From positions 744,001 to 808,000 of the forward strand of contig NZ_JABBKX010000001.1 in assembly GCF_012927745.1 (NCBI RefSeq): a DNA stretch of 64,000 bases, given 5' to 3'. Position 1 is the stretch's first letter. Each line of letters starts with the position of its first letter. Origin of the DNA: Neoroseomonas marina (GTDB lineage: Bacteria; Pseudomonadota; Alphaproteobacteria; Acetobacterales; Acetobacteraceae). Positions 50,452-58,778 of this stretch are shown piece by piece. The notes below the pieces were generated by a model. It searched no databases and had not been told where the DNA came from. It was given only the letters and a program-made list of their open reading frames with translations. The position numbers were made by a program, and so were the translations under genes.

Positions 50452-51432
50452 CTACTCCGCCCGGATGCCCAGTTGCCGGATCACCGGCTCGAAGGTCGCC
50501 CAGCCCTGCCGGAGATTGGCCATGAACTGCCCGGGCCCGTTCGCGCCGTCCACCGACATGCCGATGGATGCGAAGCGATCACGGAGTTCCTGGCCATTGG
50601 CGCCCTGGCGGATCTCCTCCGCCATGCGGTCGATGATCGGGCGCGGCGTGCCGGCCGGCACCATGACGCCGAACCACGACACCACGTCGTAGTCGGACGG
50701 CCCGCCGGCCTGGGCGATGGCCGGCACGCCCGGCACCAGCGCGGAAGGCTGCGCCGAGGTGACGCCCAGCGCCCGCAACTGCCCGTCCCGCACCAGGCGC
50801 CCCGCGGCCGCCGGCGTGTCGAAGCCGAAGTCGACCTGCCCGCCCAGCAGCGCCGCGAGCGCCGGCCCGCTGCCCTGGAAGGGCACGTGCAGCGCCTCGA
50901 CCCCCGCCTTCGCGAGGAACAGCGCCGTGACCAGGTGCTGCGCCCCGCCCACGCCGGAGGAGTTGTGCGAATACTTCCCCGGGTTGGCCTTCAGCAGCTC
51001 GATGAAGGTGCGCAGGTCGCGGGCCGGGAAATCGGGCTTCACCAGCGCGATGAAGGGTGCGGCGCCAAGGCTCGCGACCGGGGCAAGCTCCTTCTCGACG
51101 TCGTAGGGCGTGCGCGTGACGAGCGGCCCGAAGGTGATCGGGCCGATGGAGGCGGCGAGGATGGTGTAGCCATCGGGCGCGCCCTTCGCGACGGCATTGG
51201 TGCCGATCTGCCCGCCGGCGCCGGGCCGGTTATCCGGCACCACGGGCTGGCCCAGCCGTTCCGACAGCAGTTGCGCGATCAGCCGTCCCGCGACGTCGGT
51301 CTGCTGGCCCGGCGGCCATGGGATGACCATGCGAAGCGGACGGTTGGGCCAGGGCCCCTGCTGTGCGGCGGCGATGCGCGGCGCGGCAAGAGCCAGCGCC
51401 GGTGCGGCCACAAGGGCGCGGCGGCGGATCAT
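50452..51432 (-). CDS. tripartite tricarboxylate transporter (Bug-type) substrate-binding protein
   Basis: A 326-residue exported protein (signal RRRALVAAPALALAAPRIAAAQ). PNRPLRMVIPWPPGQQTDVAGRLIAQLLSERLGQPVVPDNRPGAGGQIGTNAVAKG (28-83) is Bug-like; KYSHNSSGVGGAQHLVTALF near 152 and HVPFQGSGPALAALLGGQVDFGFDTPAAA near 178 form the ligand cleft. No membrane subunits adjoin. It is divergent from an alpha/beta hydrolase gene, with a 124-base shared gap; pairs of Bug protein and hydrolase often belong to one catabolic function, which would suggest an ester or amide-derived acid as ligand. Confidence 0.88.
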   Translation of the reverse strand: MIRRRALVAAPALALAAPRIAAAQQGPWPNRPLRMVIPWPPGQQTDVAGRLIAQLLSERLGQPVVPDNRPGAGGQIGTNAVAKGAPDGYTILAASIGPITFGPLVTRTPYDVEKELAPVASLGAAPFIALVKPDFPARDLRTFIELLKANPGKYSHNSSGVGGAQHLVTALFLAKAGVEALHVPFQGSGPALAALLGGQVDFGFDTPAAAGRLVRDGQLRALGVTSAQPSALVPGVPAIAQAGGPSDYDVVSWFGVMVPAGTPRPIIDRMAEEIRQGANGQELRDRFASIGMSVDGANGPGQFMANLRQGWATFEPVIRQLGIRAE

Positions 51433-51556
51433 TGGGTCTCTCCCGGAGTTTGTCTCCCACGCAACAGCCTGCCGGGGCCGCCTGGCGGCGTCCAGGCGTC
51501 TTGAGGGGCGGCGGTGGCGCGGCCATGGTGGCCACCCCTGTCAGGACGCGCCGCCC

Positions 51557-52519
51557 ATGAACGACACGCCGATCGCCCTCGCCCGCTGGGGGTCCTTCCA
51601 CGTCGGCGGCAGGACGACGCGGGTGGACGGGGAGCCGGTGCGGGAGGTCCTCTTCACGCCCGGCAGCGCCCCGGCGGTGCTGGATCCGAACGGCACCTAC
51701 CTGGTCGGCGGGATGTATGCGCAGGTCATGGTCCCGGCCCCGCGCCGGGGCGCAGTGCCGCTGATGTTCTGGCACGGCGGCGGCCTGACCGGCGCCTGCT
51801 GGGAAACCACGCCGGACGGGCGCGAGGGCTGGCAGCACTTCTTCCTCCGGCGCGGCTGGGAGGTAGTGGTCTCGGACGCCGTCGAGCGCGGCCGGTCCGG
51901 CTGGATGCGCATCCCGGAGGAGACCGGCGGCATCCCGGTGACGCTGACGGTCGAGAACCCATGGGAGCGCTTCCGCATCGGGACCGGCACGCCGCAGGAC
52001 GGCGCGCTGCTGCCGGGCAACCAGTTCCCCGGCGACGCGCAATCCTGGGCCAACTTCATCCGTCAGACGGTGCCGCGCTTCACCTCGACGGATGCGATGA
52101 CGCTCGAGGCCTATGGCGCGCTGCTCGACCGCGTCGGGCCGTCGGTGGTGGTCGCGCACAGCCAGGGCGGCTTCTTCGCCTGGCGTGCCGCGCAGGAATG
52201 GCCGGACAAGGTGCGGGCGCTGGTGCTGGTGGAGCCGGCCTCGACCGGGATTGCGGAGAAGGCCGCCGCGCTGCGCGACATCCCCGTGCTGATGCTGTTC
52301 GGCGACTACATCGAGGGCGACCCGCGCTGGCCGGCGATCCGCGCACGCGGCATCGCCTTCGCGGAGCAGGTGCGCGCCGCGGGCGGCAGCGTGGAGGTGG
52401 TCGACCTGCCGACGCAGGGCATCCGCGGCAACAGCCACATGATCATGATGGACCGCAACGGGGACGAGGTCGCGGTCCTGGTGCAGGACTGGCTGGCGCG
52501 GCGCGGCCTCTGGGCCTGA
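51557..52519 (+). CDS. alpha/beta hydrolase (esterase type)
   Basis: A 320-residue cytosolic hydrolase without signal peptide. LMFWHGGGLTGACWETTPDGREGWQHFFLRRG near 70 is the oxyanion loop, VVVAHSQGGFFAWRAA near 195 contains the nucleophile Ser (HSQGG), Asp is in LMLFGDYIEGDPRWP near 249, and the His is in IRGNSHMIMMDRN near 293. YDAVERGRSG-like SDAVERGRSGW follows strand 4. This type, with the HGGG..GACWE motif, is common beside Bug proteins. Substrate unknown. Confidence 0.83.
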   Translation: MNDTPIALARWGSFHVGGRTTRVDGEPVREVLFTPGSAPAVLDPNGTYLVGGMYAQVMVPAPRRGAVPLMFWHGGGLTGACWETTPDGREGWQHFFLRRGWEVVVSDAVERGRSGWMRIPEETGGIPVTLTVENPWERFRIGTGTPQDGALLPGNQFPGDAQSWANFIRQTVPRFTSTDAMTLEAYGALLDRVGPSVVVAHSQGGFFAWRAAQEWPDKVRALVLVEPASTGIAEKAAALRDIPVLMLFGDYIEGDPRWPAIRARGIAFAEQVRAAGGSVEVVDLPTQGIRGNSHMIMMDRNGDEVAVLVQDWLARRGLWA

Positions 52520-52843
52520 GGCCGCGCCGGGGCCGTCATTCGGCCGGGGCAGGCTTGGGCGCCAGACTGGCCGTCAGCACCGGCCAGCGCGCAGGCGATC
52601 TCGTGCCCGGGCCCGCCGCGCACCAGGATGCGCCCCATCGGCGCGGGACGCCCGATGCCCCGCGACGCGCTGCACCTTGGCTGGTGTGCCCGAGAGGTCA
52701 GCTCGATGCCGCTCCGGCGTTTGGAGGACCAGCCCAGGGCGCGGGCCGCTTTCGGCGGCGCCCCGGGTCACGTGGTGACACGCGACGCCGCCCGCCTGCG
52801 CATGCGGACCGGGCCTCGGCGGCCCGACTCCGCGAGCGCCGCC
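52520..52843. other. intergenic region, no convincing gene
   Basis: These 324 bases lie between the hydrolase and the small lipoprotein gene (convergent). Open frames exist on both strands but none has a plausible start, ribosome site or recognisable sequence. No strong hairpin with a T-run was seen. It may hold decayed coding sequence. Confidence 0.35.
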
Positions 52844-53038
52844 TCAGCGGGACGGCGGAACGATGACGGACCCCGGCGGAACGATGGCCGTGGTGCCCGG
52901 CTGCACGACGGTGGGGCTCCGCATGGGCTCCTGCACGACCACCGGCGCCGGGGGCGGCGGATTGTTGACGGTGCAGGCGGCGAGACCCAGCAGGCTCAGG
53001 GCGGCGGCGCAGGAAGCGCCGCGAAGCGCGGGATGCAT
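52844..53038 (-). CDS. small Pro/Val-rich lipoprotein
   Basis: A 64-residue precursor: MHPALRGASCAAALSLLGLAAC is a lipoprotein signal with lipobox LAAC (lipidated Cys22), followed by TVNNPPPPAPVVVQEP and a tail of Val/Pro/Gly repeats (IVPPGSVIVPPS). The mature 40 residues are too short and too Pro-rich for a fold, suggesting a flexible outer-membrane spacer. ATG 53038 is chosen at the signal. It follows tsaC/sua5 on the same strand after 116 bases. Confidence 0.65.
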   Translation of the reverse strand: MHPALRGASCAAALSLLGLAACTVNNPPPPAPVVVQEPMRSPTVVQPGTTAIVPPGSVIVPPSR

Positions 53039-53154
53039 GTCCGAACTCCCGACTGGCCACCGGCGCCTCGGCACCGGCTGGCGGACACGCTCGTCATGCG
53101 AGCGAACAGTCTGGGGAACGTTGGGCGCTCGTCATGGTTGCATCGGCCGCGCCG

Positions 53155-54126
53155 TCAGCGCGGCGCCGCGGCACGCCCCAGGCGGTCGTTGATGGCCTCG
53201 CCAAGGCCCTCCGGGGGCACGGGCATCACCGCGATGCGCCGCAGGCCCCGCCGCTGGCCCTCGGCATCGAGCCAGCGGAGCCCGGCGAACAGACCCGCCG
53301 CCGCCTCCCGCAGGTCACGGCCCTCGGACAGTTGAAACACCGCCCCCGCGCCAGGCAGCGCCGGGCCAAAGGCCAGCAACGCCTCGTTCGCGGCGACGCT
53401 GGCCGCCTCCAACCGCACCGGCAGGGACGGCGCGTAATGGGACAGCATCATGCCTGGCGACCGCAGCGTGCGTGTCGCCTCGGCCGCCGCCACGGGCAGG
53501 GGCCGCGCGATGGGGCCGATCACGGCCTCGATCTCCTCCGCAGTCACGCCGCCGGGACGCAGCAGGGCCGCCCCGCCGCTCGCCAGATGCAGAACCGTAC
53601 TTTCCACGCCGACCGCGCAGGGGCCGCCGTCGAGGACCGCCGCGATCCGGCCGCCCAGGCCGTCCAGCACGTGCTGCGCCGTGGTCGGGCTGACCTGGCC
53701 GGACCGATTGGCCGAGGGCCCCGCCACCGGCAGCGCCGCGGCCCGCAGCAGGGCCAGCGCCAGAGGATGCGCCGGCACACGCACCGCCAGGGTGTCGAGC
53801 CCCGCCCCCGCGAGCAGGTCGATCCGGCAATCCGGCCGTCGCGGCAGCACCAGGGTCAACGGCCCGGGCCAGAAGCGGGCCGCCAGCGCCCGCGCGCGGT
53901 CGTCGGCGAGGACCTCCGCGAAGGCGGCCTCGGCATCGGGAACGTGGCAGATCAGCGGATTGAAGTGCGGCCGGCCCTTCGCTTCGAAGATCGCCGCCAC
54001 CGCGCGTCCGTTCCGCGCATCGCCGCCCAGGCCGTAGACGGTCTCGGTGGGGAAGGCGACGAGATCCCCCGCGCGCAGCAGCGCGGCGGCGCGATCGACC
54101 TCCTCGGCCCGCAGCAACTCCGTCAC
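53155..54126 (-). CDS. L-threonylcarbamoyladenylate synthase (Sua5/YrdC/YwlC type)
   Basis: A 323-residue enzyme that makes threonylcarbamoyl-AMP from threonine, bicarbonate and ATP for the t6A modification of tRNA. The YrdC domain starts ALLRAGDLVAFPTETVYGLGGDARNG near 16 and includes GRPHFNPLICHVPD near 52 and GPSANRSGQVSPTTAQHVLDGLGG near 139. A Sua5 domain follows from about 210 (SPGMMLSHYAPSLPVRLEA), so this is the long form rather than TsaC. GTG 54126 overlaps the cysQ stop, so the two are coupled. Confidence 0.92.
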   Translation of the reverse strand: MTELLRAEEVDRAAALLRAGDLVAFPTETVYGLGGDARNGRAVAAIFEAKGRPHFNPLICHVPDAEAAFAEVLADDRARALAARFWPGPLTLVLPRRPDCRIDLLAGAGLDTLAVRVPAHPLALALLRAAALPVAGPSANRSGQVSPTTAQHVLDGLGGRIAAVLDGGPCAVGVESTVLHLASGGAALLRPGGVTAEEIEAVIGPIARPLPVAAAEATRTLRSPGMMLSHYAPSLPVRLEAASVAANEALLAFGPALPGAGAVFQLSEGRDLREAAAGLFAGLRWLDAEGQRRGLRRIAVMPVPPEGLGEAINDRLGRAAAPR

Positions 54127-54893
54127 GCCGGCCGCCCCTCGCAGACGAAGCCCGGATTCTCCCAGCGCGGCTTGCGGTAGGTCAGCGGCCCGCCGCCCTC
54201 AAGCAGGCGGATCCTGCCGCCCGCCGCCTCCAGCACGGCCTGCGGGGCCGCGCTGTCCCATTCCATGGTGCGCCCGAAGCGCGGGTAGAGATCGGCGCTG
54301 CCCTCCGCCACCCGGCAGAACTTCTCCGCGGAGCCGATGTTGACGATCCGCGCGACCTTCCGCCCGGCCAGGAAGCGGTCCAGGCGCGGATCGTCGTGGT
54401 AATGCTTGCTGCCCATGACCGTGACGCCCTCGGCCGGAACCGCGCGCACCGCGATGGGCCGCGTTCCCGTCGCATCGCGCTTGAATGCCCCGGCGCCGAC
54501 CCGTCCCCAGAAGACCTCCCCCGTCGCCGGGATCGCGACGGCGCCCAGCACCGCGCGCCCGTCCTCCACCAGCCCGACATTCACGGTGAAATTATCGCGC
54601 CCGGCGGCGAACTCCCGGGTGCCGTCCAGCGGGTCGACCAGCCAGAAGCGGTGCCCCGGATCGGCAGGCGCGGTGCCGGCCTCGATCTCCTCCTCGGCGA
54701 TGACGGGAATGGCCGGGGCGGCGGTGCGCAGGCCCTCGACGATCAGCGCCTCGGCGATGCGGTCGGCCTCGGTCACCGGGGTGCGGTCGGTCTTGCGTTC
54801 CACCGCGAAGCCCGCAGCGCGCACGGCATTGATGGCCGCCGCCGCCTGGTCGGCCAGGCGGACGGCGAGCGCGAGCAGGGCGTCATCATCCAT
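54123..54893 (-). CDS. cysQ: 3'(2'),5'-bisphosphate nucleotidase
   Basis: A 256-residue magnesium-dependent phosphatase of the inositol-monophosphatase superfamily that removes phosphate from PAP, a sulfate-assimilation by-product. TPVTEADRIAEALIVEGL near 38, VIAEEEIEAG near 64 (metal Glu), FWLVDPLDGTREFAAGRDNFTVNVGLVEDG near 82 (metal Asp motif) and WDSAAPQAVLEAAGG near 210 are in order. EFAAGRDNFTVN favours CysQ over SuhB. Coupled to the Sua5-type gene downstream. Confidence 0.92.
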   Translation of the reverse strand: MDDDALLALAVRLADQAAAAINAVRAAGFAVERKTDRTPVTEADRIAEALIVEGLRTAAPAIPVIAEEEIEAGTAPADPGHRFWLVDPLDGTREFAAGRDNFTVNVGLVEDGRAVLGAVAIPATGEVFWGRVGAGAFKRDATGTRPIAVRAVPAEGVTVMGSKHYHDDPRLDRFLAGRKVARIVNIGSAEKFCRVAEGSADLYPRFGRTMEWDSAAPQAVLEAAGGRIRLLEGGGPLTYRKPRWENPGFVCEGRPA

Positions 54894-55003
54894 GCGCGGG
54901 GTGTGGCCCCGCCCGGCCCCTGCGACAAGCCCCGCCCCTGGCCGCGCGCCCGGCCGATGCCTAATGTGACAGGCTGAACACGCCCCCCCCGCCCGGAGTT
55001 CCC

Positions 55004-56473
55004 ATGCCCGACATCGCCTTCGTCAAGCCTGCCCTGCCGCGTGCCGGCGCCCTGGTCCTGCCGGTGACGGAGGACGCGCCGCTCATGGGCCTCGCGAAGC
55101 AGGCCGACGATGCGACCGGCGGCGCCATCTCCCGCGGGCTCGAGGCCGCGCGCTTCAAGGGCCGCAAGGGCCAGAGCGCGATGCTCTGGGCGCCCGGCGC
55201 CGGCCTCGCCAAGGTGGTCGCGATCGGCCTCGGCAAGGACCCCACGGAGGCGGCGGCCGAAGCCGCGGGTGGGGCCGTCGCCAACCCGATCGCCCCGGAA
55301 CGCGAGGCCGTGGTCGCCGCCGACGGCCTGACCCCCGCGCTCGCCGCCGCCTTCGCCATGGGGGTGGCGCTGCGGTCCTATCGCTTCGACCGCTACCGCA
55401 CGACCGAGAAGCCCGAGGACAAGCCGAAGCTCGAGCGCCTGGCCGTCGCGACATCGGACGTGGCCAAGGCCAAGGCCGCCTTCGCCCCGCTGCAGGCGAT
55501 CGCCGACGGCGTGTTCCTGACCCGCGACCTGGTCAGCGAGCCGCCCAACGTGCTGACGCCCACCGAATGCGCCGACCGCTGCAAGGCGCTCGAGAAGCTC
55601 GGCGTCGGCATCGAGATCCTCGGGCCCAAGGAGATGAAGAAGCTCGGCTTCGGCGCGCTGCTCGGCGTCGCGCAGGGCAGCGCGCAGGAACCGCGCATGG
55701 TCGTCATGACCTGGAACGGCGCGCCCAAGGGCAAGAAGGCCGGCAAGCCGCTCGCCTTCATCGGCAAGGGCGTGACCTTCGACACCGGCGGCATCTCCAT
55801 CAAGCCCGCCGCGGGCATGGAGGACATGAAGTGGGACATGGCCGGCGCCGGCACGGTGATCGGCCTGATGGCCGCACTCGCCGGCCGCAAGGCCAAGGCC
55901 GACGTGGTCGGCATCGTCGGCCTGGTGGAGAACATGCCCTCCGGCACCGCGCAGCGCCCGGGCGACGTCGTCACCACCGCCTCGGGCCAGACGGTCGAGG
56001 TCATCAACACCGACGCGGAAGGGCGCCTCGTCCTCGCCGACGTCATCCACTACTGCATCGAGAAGTTCGACCCGCAGTTCATGGTCGACCTCGCGACGCT
56101 GACGGGCGCGATCATCATCGCCCTCGGCCACGAACATGCAGGCCTGTTCAGCAACGACGACACGCTCGCCCAGCGCATCGAGGCCGCGGGCAAGCAGGTG
56201 GGCGAGGCGTGCTGGCGCATGCCGCTCGGCGAGGCCTACGACAAGCAGATCAAGTCCGACATCGCCGACATGAAGAATGTCGGCGGCCGGCCCGGCGGGT
56301 CGATCACCGCGGCGCAGTTCATCCAGCGCTTCGTGCAGGGCAGGCCCTGGGCGCATCTCGACATCGCCGGCACGGCCTGGAGCGGCAAGGACCTGCCGAC
56401 CACGCCCAAGGGTGCCACGGCCTTCGGCGTGCGCCTGCTCGACCGTCTGGTCGCCGAGCACTACGAGGGCTGA
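55004..56473 (+). CDS. pepA: leucyl aminopeptidase (M17)
   Basis: A 489-residue cytosolic dizinc peptidase that removes N-terminal residues. The catalytic domain holds FIGKGVTFDTGGISIKPAAGMEDMKWDMAGAGTV near 252 (metal Lys and Asp), VINTDAEGRLVLADVIHY near 332 (metal Asp/Glu and catalytic Arg) and DLATLTGAIIIALGHEHAGLFSNDD near 362. The N-terminal domain is of normal length. A second, shorter M17 gene follows 10 bases later. PepA proteins can also bind DNA in E. coli; nothing here bears on that. Confidence 0.94.
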   Translation: MPDIAFVKPALPRAGALVLPVTEDAPLMGLAKQADDATGGAISRGLEAARFKGRKGQSAMLWAPGAGLAKVVAIGLGKDPTEAAAEAAGGAVANPIAPEREAVVAADGLTPALAAAFAMGVALRSYRFDRYRTTEKPEDKPKLERLAVATSDVAKAKAAFAPLQAIADGVFLTRDLVSEPPNVLTPTECADRCKALEKLGVGIEILGPKEMKKLGFGALLGVAQGSAQEPRMVVMTWNGAPKGKKAGKPLAFIGKGVTFDTGGISIKPAAGMEDMKWDMAGAGTVIGLMAALAGRKAKADVVGIVGLVENMPSGTAQRPGDVVTTASGQTVEVINTDAEGRLVLADVIHYCIEKFDPQFMVDLATLTGAIIIALGHEHAGLFSNDDTLAQRIEAAGKQVGEACWRMPLGEAYDKQIKSDIADMKNVGGRPGGSITAAQFIQRFVQGRPWAHLDIAGTAWSGKDLPTTPKGATAFGVRLLDRLVAEHYEG

Positions 56474-56483
56474 GCGCGCCGGC

Positions 56484-57911
56484 GTGATCGCCGTCCGCTT
56501 CACCCGCGGCGCGCCGGGCGCCGAAGCCGCCTGCATCCTGCCCGTCGCGCAGGGCGCGGCGGTGCCGCGCGCCTCGGTGGCCGCGGCACAGGCGGCGCGT
56601 TTCACAGGTGGTGCGGGCGAGCTGCTCGACCTGCCCGGCGCGCCCCGGCGGCTGCTGGTCGGACTTGGCCGGGACCCGACGCCGCTCGCCTTCGAGAAGG
56701 CGGGCGCTGCCGCCGCGCTGGCTGCAGGCGAGGTGGCGGAACTGGCCATCGATGCCGGCGCGCTGACGCCTGACGGCGCTGCGGCAACGGCTGCGGGCGT
56801 TGCGCTCGCCGCCTGGCGTTTCGCCGCGCTCAGGACCAGCGCGCCGCCGAAGCATCCGCGACGCCTGAGCGTCCATACCCCGCAGCCGGACGCGGCGGAG
56901 GCAGCCTTCGTCGGGATGTCCGCCGGCGTCGCCGGTTGCCTGATGGCCCGCGACCTGATCGTCGAACCGGCCAACCGCCTGACCACCAAGACCTTCGCCA
57001 GGCGGCTCGAGACGCTGGAAGACGAAGGCCTCGAGGTCGAGATCCACGGCCGCGGCTGGCTCGAACGCCACGGCTTCGGCGCGCTGCTCGCGGTCGGCGG
57101 AGCCAGCGCCTCCCCGCCGCGCCTTGCCGTGCTGCGCTGGCGCGGCGTGCTGCCGGTCCCGCCCGTCGCCTTCGTCGGCAAGGGCATCGTCTTCGACACC
57201 GGCGGCGTGTCCATCAAGGGCGCGGAGGGCATGGAGGAGATGCGCGCCGACATGGCGGGCGCGGCCGCCTGCGTCGGCGCCATGCTCGCGCTGGCGCGGC
57301 GGAAGTCGCCCGCGCCCGCCGTGGCGGTGCTCGCCATCGCCGAGAACGCGACCGGCGCCCGGTCCTACCGGCCCGGCGACGTGATCCGCACCGCCTCCCG
57401 CCGCACGGTCGAGGTGATCGACACGGATGCCGAGGGCCGCCTGGTCCTCGCCGACGCGCTGCACCACGCGACGCATCGCTTCCGCCCGCGGGCGGTGATC
57501 GACCTCGCGACGCTGACGGGGGCGGCCATCACCGCGCTCGGCCATCACCGCGCGGCGATCTTCGGCACCGATGCGGCGCTGATGGCAGCCGCCGCCGCGG
57601 CGGGCGAAGCCGTCGGCGAACCGCTCTGGCCGATGCCGATCGGGGACCGCCACCGCGAGGATCTCGTCTCGGACATCGCGGATCTCAAGCAATGCGCCGC
57701 GGGCGACGAGCACGGCAGCCTGCAGCCCGATGCCTGCCACGCTGCCGCCTTCCTGCGCGAATTCGTGCGGGACGTCCCCTGGGCGCATCTCGACATCGCG
57801 GGAGTCATGGCGGCTGAAGAACCTCATGCGCTGGGCCCGGCCGGTCCGATAGGCTTCGGCGTCAGGCTGCTCGACCGCCTGGTCGCCCAGCGCTTCGAGG
57901 AGGAACCATGA
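56484..57911 (+). CDS. second M17 leucyl aminopeptidase-family protein
   Basis: A 475-residue paralogue of the gene before it. The metal motifs are kept: FVGKGIVFDTGGVSIKGAEGMEEMRADMAGAAA near 230, VIDTDAEGRLVLADALHH near 310 (Asp replaces the usual Asn) and DLATLTGAAITALGHHRAAIFGTD near 338. GDRHREDLVSDIADLKQCAAGDEHGSLQPDACHAAAFLREFV near 390 differs from PepA and suits the PepB-like subgroup. The N-terminal domain is Ala-rich and divergent. GTG start 10 bases after pepA; its stop overlaps the next gene (ATGA). Confidence 0.9.
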   Translation: MIAVRFTRGAPGAEAACILPVAQGAAVPRASVAAAQAARFTGGAGELLDLPGAPRRLLVGLGRDPTPLAFEKAGAAAALAAGEVAELAIDAGALTPDGAAATAAGVALAAWRFAALRTSAPPKHPRRLSVHTPQPDAAEAAFVGMSAGVAGCLMARDLIVEPANRLTTKTFARRLETLEDEGLEVEIHGRGWLERHGFGALLAVGGASASPPRLAVLRWRGVLPVPPVAFVGKGIVFDTGGVSIKGAEGMEEMRADMAGAAACVGAMLALARRKSPAPAVAVLAIAENATGARSYRPGDVIRTASRRTVEVIDTDAEGRLVLADALHHATHRFRPRAVIDLATLTGAAITALGHHRAAIFGTDAALMAAAAAAGEAVGEPLWPMPIGDRHREDLVSDIADLKQCAAGDEHGSLQPDACHAAAFLREFVRDVPWAHLDIAGVMAAEEPHALGPAGPIGFGVRLLDRLVAQRFEEEP

Positions 57912-58321
57912 TCGCGCGCATCGCTGCCCTTGCGTTCCTGGCCCTGCCGGGCATTGCCGCCGCGCAGACCATGATGCCCTGCGACCAGGTCGAGGCGACG
58001 TCGCGGCCCGGCATGATGGGCACACGCGGCTATGCCATGAGCATCGAGGACGGCACGGTCCGCCGCATCCTGCTGATGCTCGAGAATGGCCAGCGTTCGA
58101 TCACGGAGCTGATGCCGATGGGCAATGGCGTCTCGGTGCGGCTCATCACCTTCTCCGATCCGCGCGATGCCTCCCGCGTCACCGCGGTGTTCAACCGGGC
58201 CGTGGTCGAACCCGCCGGCACGGTGCTGGTCGAGACCTGGGTGCGCCAGCCGGACGCCGACCAGCCGGCGCACAATTTCTACCGCGTCCGCTGCAATGCC
58301 GGCGCCCTGCCGCGAAAGTAG
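57908..58321 (+). CDS. small secreted protein of unknown function
   Basis: A 137-residue precursor with signal MIARIAALAFLALPGIAAAQ. The mature part has MPCDQVEATSRPGMMGTRGYAMSIEDGTVRRILLMLENGQRSITELMPMGNGVSVRLITF and a C-terminal FYRVRCNAGALP, with two Cys likely forming one disulfide. Predicted beta-rich. The ATG overlaps the stop of the second aminopeptidase gene, so it is in the pepA-pepB-like-holC run. No family recognised. Confidence 0.75.
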   Translation: MIARIAALAFLALPGIAAAQTMMPCDQVEATSRPGMMGTRGYAMSIEDGTVRRILLMLENGQRSITELMPMGNGVSVRLITFSDPRDASRVTAVFNRAVVEPAGTVLVETWVRQPDADQPAHNFYRVRCNAGALPRK

Positions 58322-58325
58322 CCGC

Positions 58326-58775
58326 GTGACCGAGATCGGCTTCTACCACCTCACCCGCACGAAACTGGACCAGGCATTGCCGCGGCTCCTCGGCCGCGCG
58401 CTCGCGACCGGCGGACGCGCCTTCGTGCTCTGCGGCGAAGCGGAACGCGCCAAGGCGCTCGACGCCGCGCTGTGGACCGCGACGGAGCCTGACTGGCTGC
58501 CGCACGGGATGGCGGGCGGCGAGAACGACCCGCTGCAGCCGATCCTGCTGTCCACCGCCGACGTCGCGCCGGGCAACGGCGCGCGCTTCCTGTTCCTGGT
58601 GGACGGCGCCGACAGCGCGCATCTCGGGGATTACGACCGCGTGCTCGACCTGTTCGACGGGTCGGACGAAGCCGCGGTCGCCGCGGCGCGTCGCCGATGG
58701 GCCGCGGCGAGGGCCGCCGGACACGCCCTGACCTATTGGCAGCAGGGCGCGTCGGGATGGGAAAAGAAGGGCTGA
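58326..58775 (+). CDS. holC: DNA polymerase III chi subunit
   Basis: A 149-residue HolC protein that bridges the clamp loader and single-strand-binding protein. EIGFYHLTRTKLDQALPRLLGRALATGGRAFVLCGEAERAKALDAALWT (3-51) is the diagnostic start, then FLPHG-like WLPHGMAGGENDPLQPILLS near 58 and the C-terminal ALTYWQQGASGWEKK. GTG start 58326, 4 bases after the preceding stop. pepA next to holC is a frequent arrangement. Confidence 0.92.
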   Translation: MTEIGFYHLTRTKLDQALPRLLGRALATGGRAFVLCGEAERAKALDAALWTATEPDWLPHGMAGGENDPLQPILLSTADVAPGNGARFLFLVDGADSAHLGDYDRVLDLFDGSDEAAVAAARRRWAAARAAGHALTYWQQGASGWEKKG

Positions 58776-58778
58776 GGG

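Noticed and set aside
54773..57337. Open frame of over 850 codons opposite the two aminopeptidase genes
   Set aside because: Its Ala/Ser/Pro and then His/Asp/Gly-rich sequence is the reverse-strand image of pepA-type codons; no start signal or motif.
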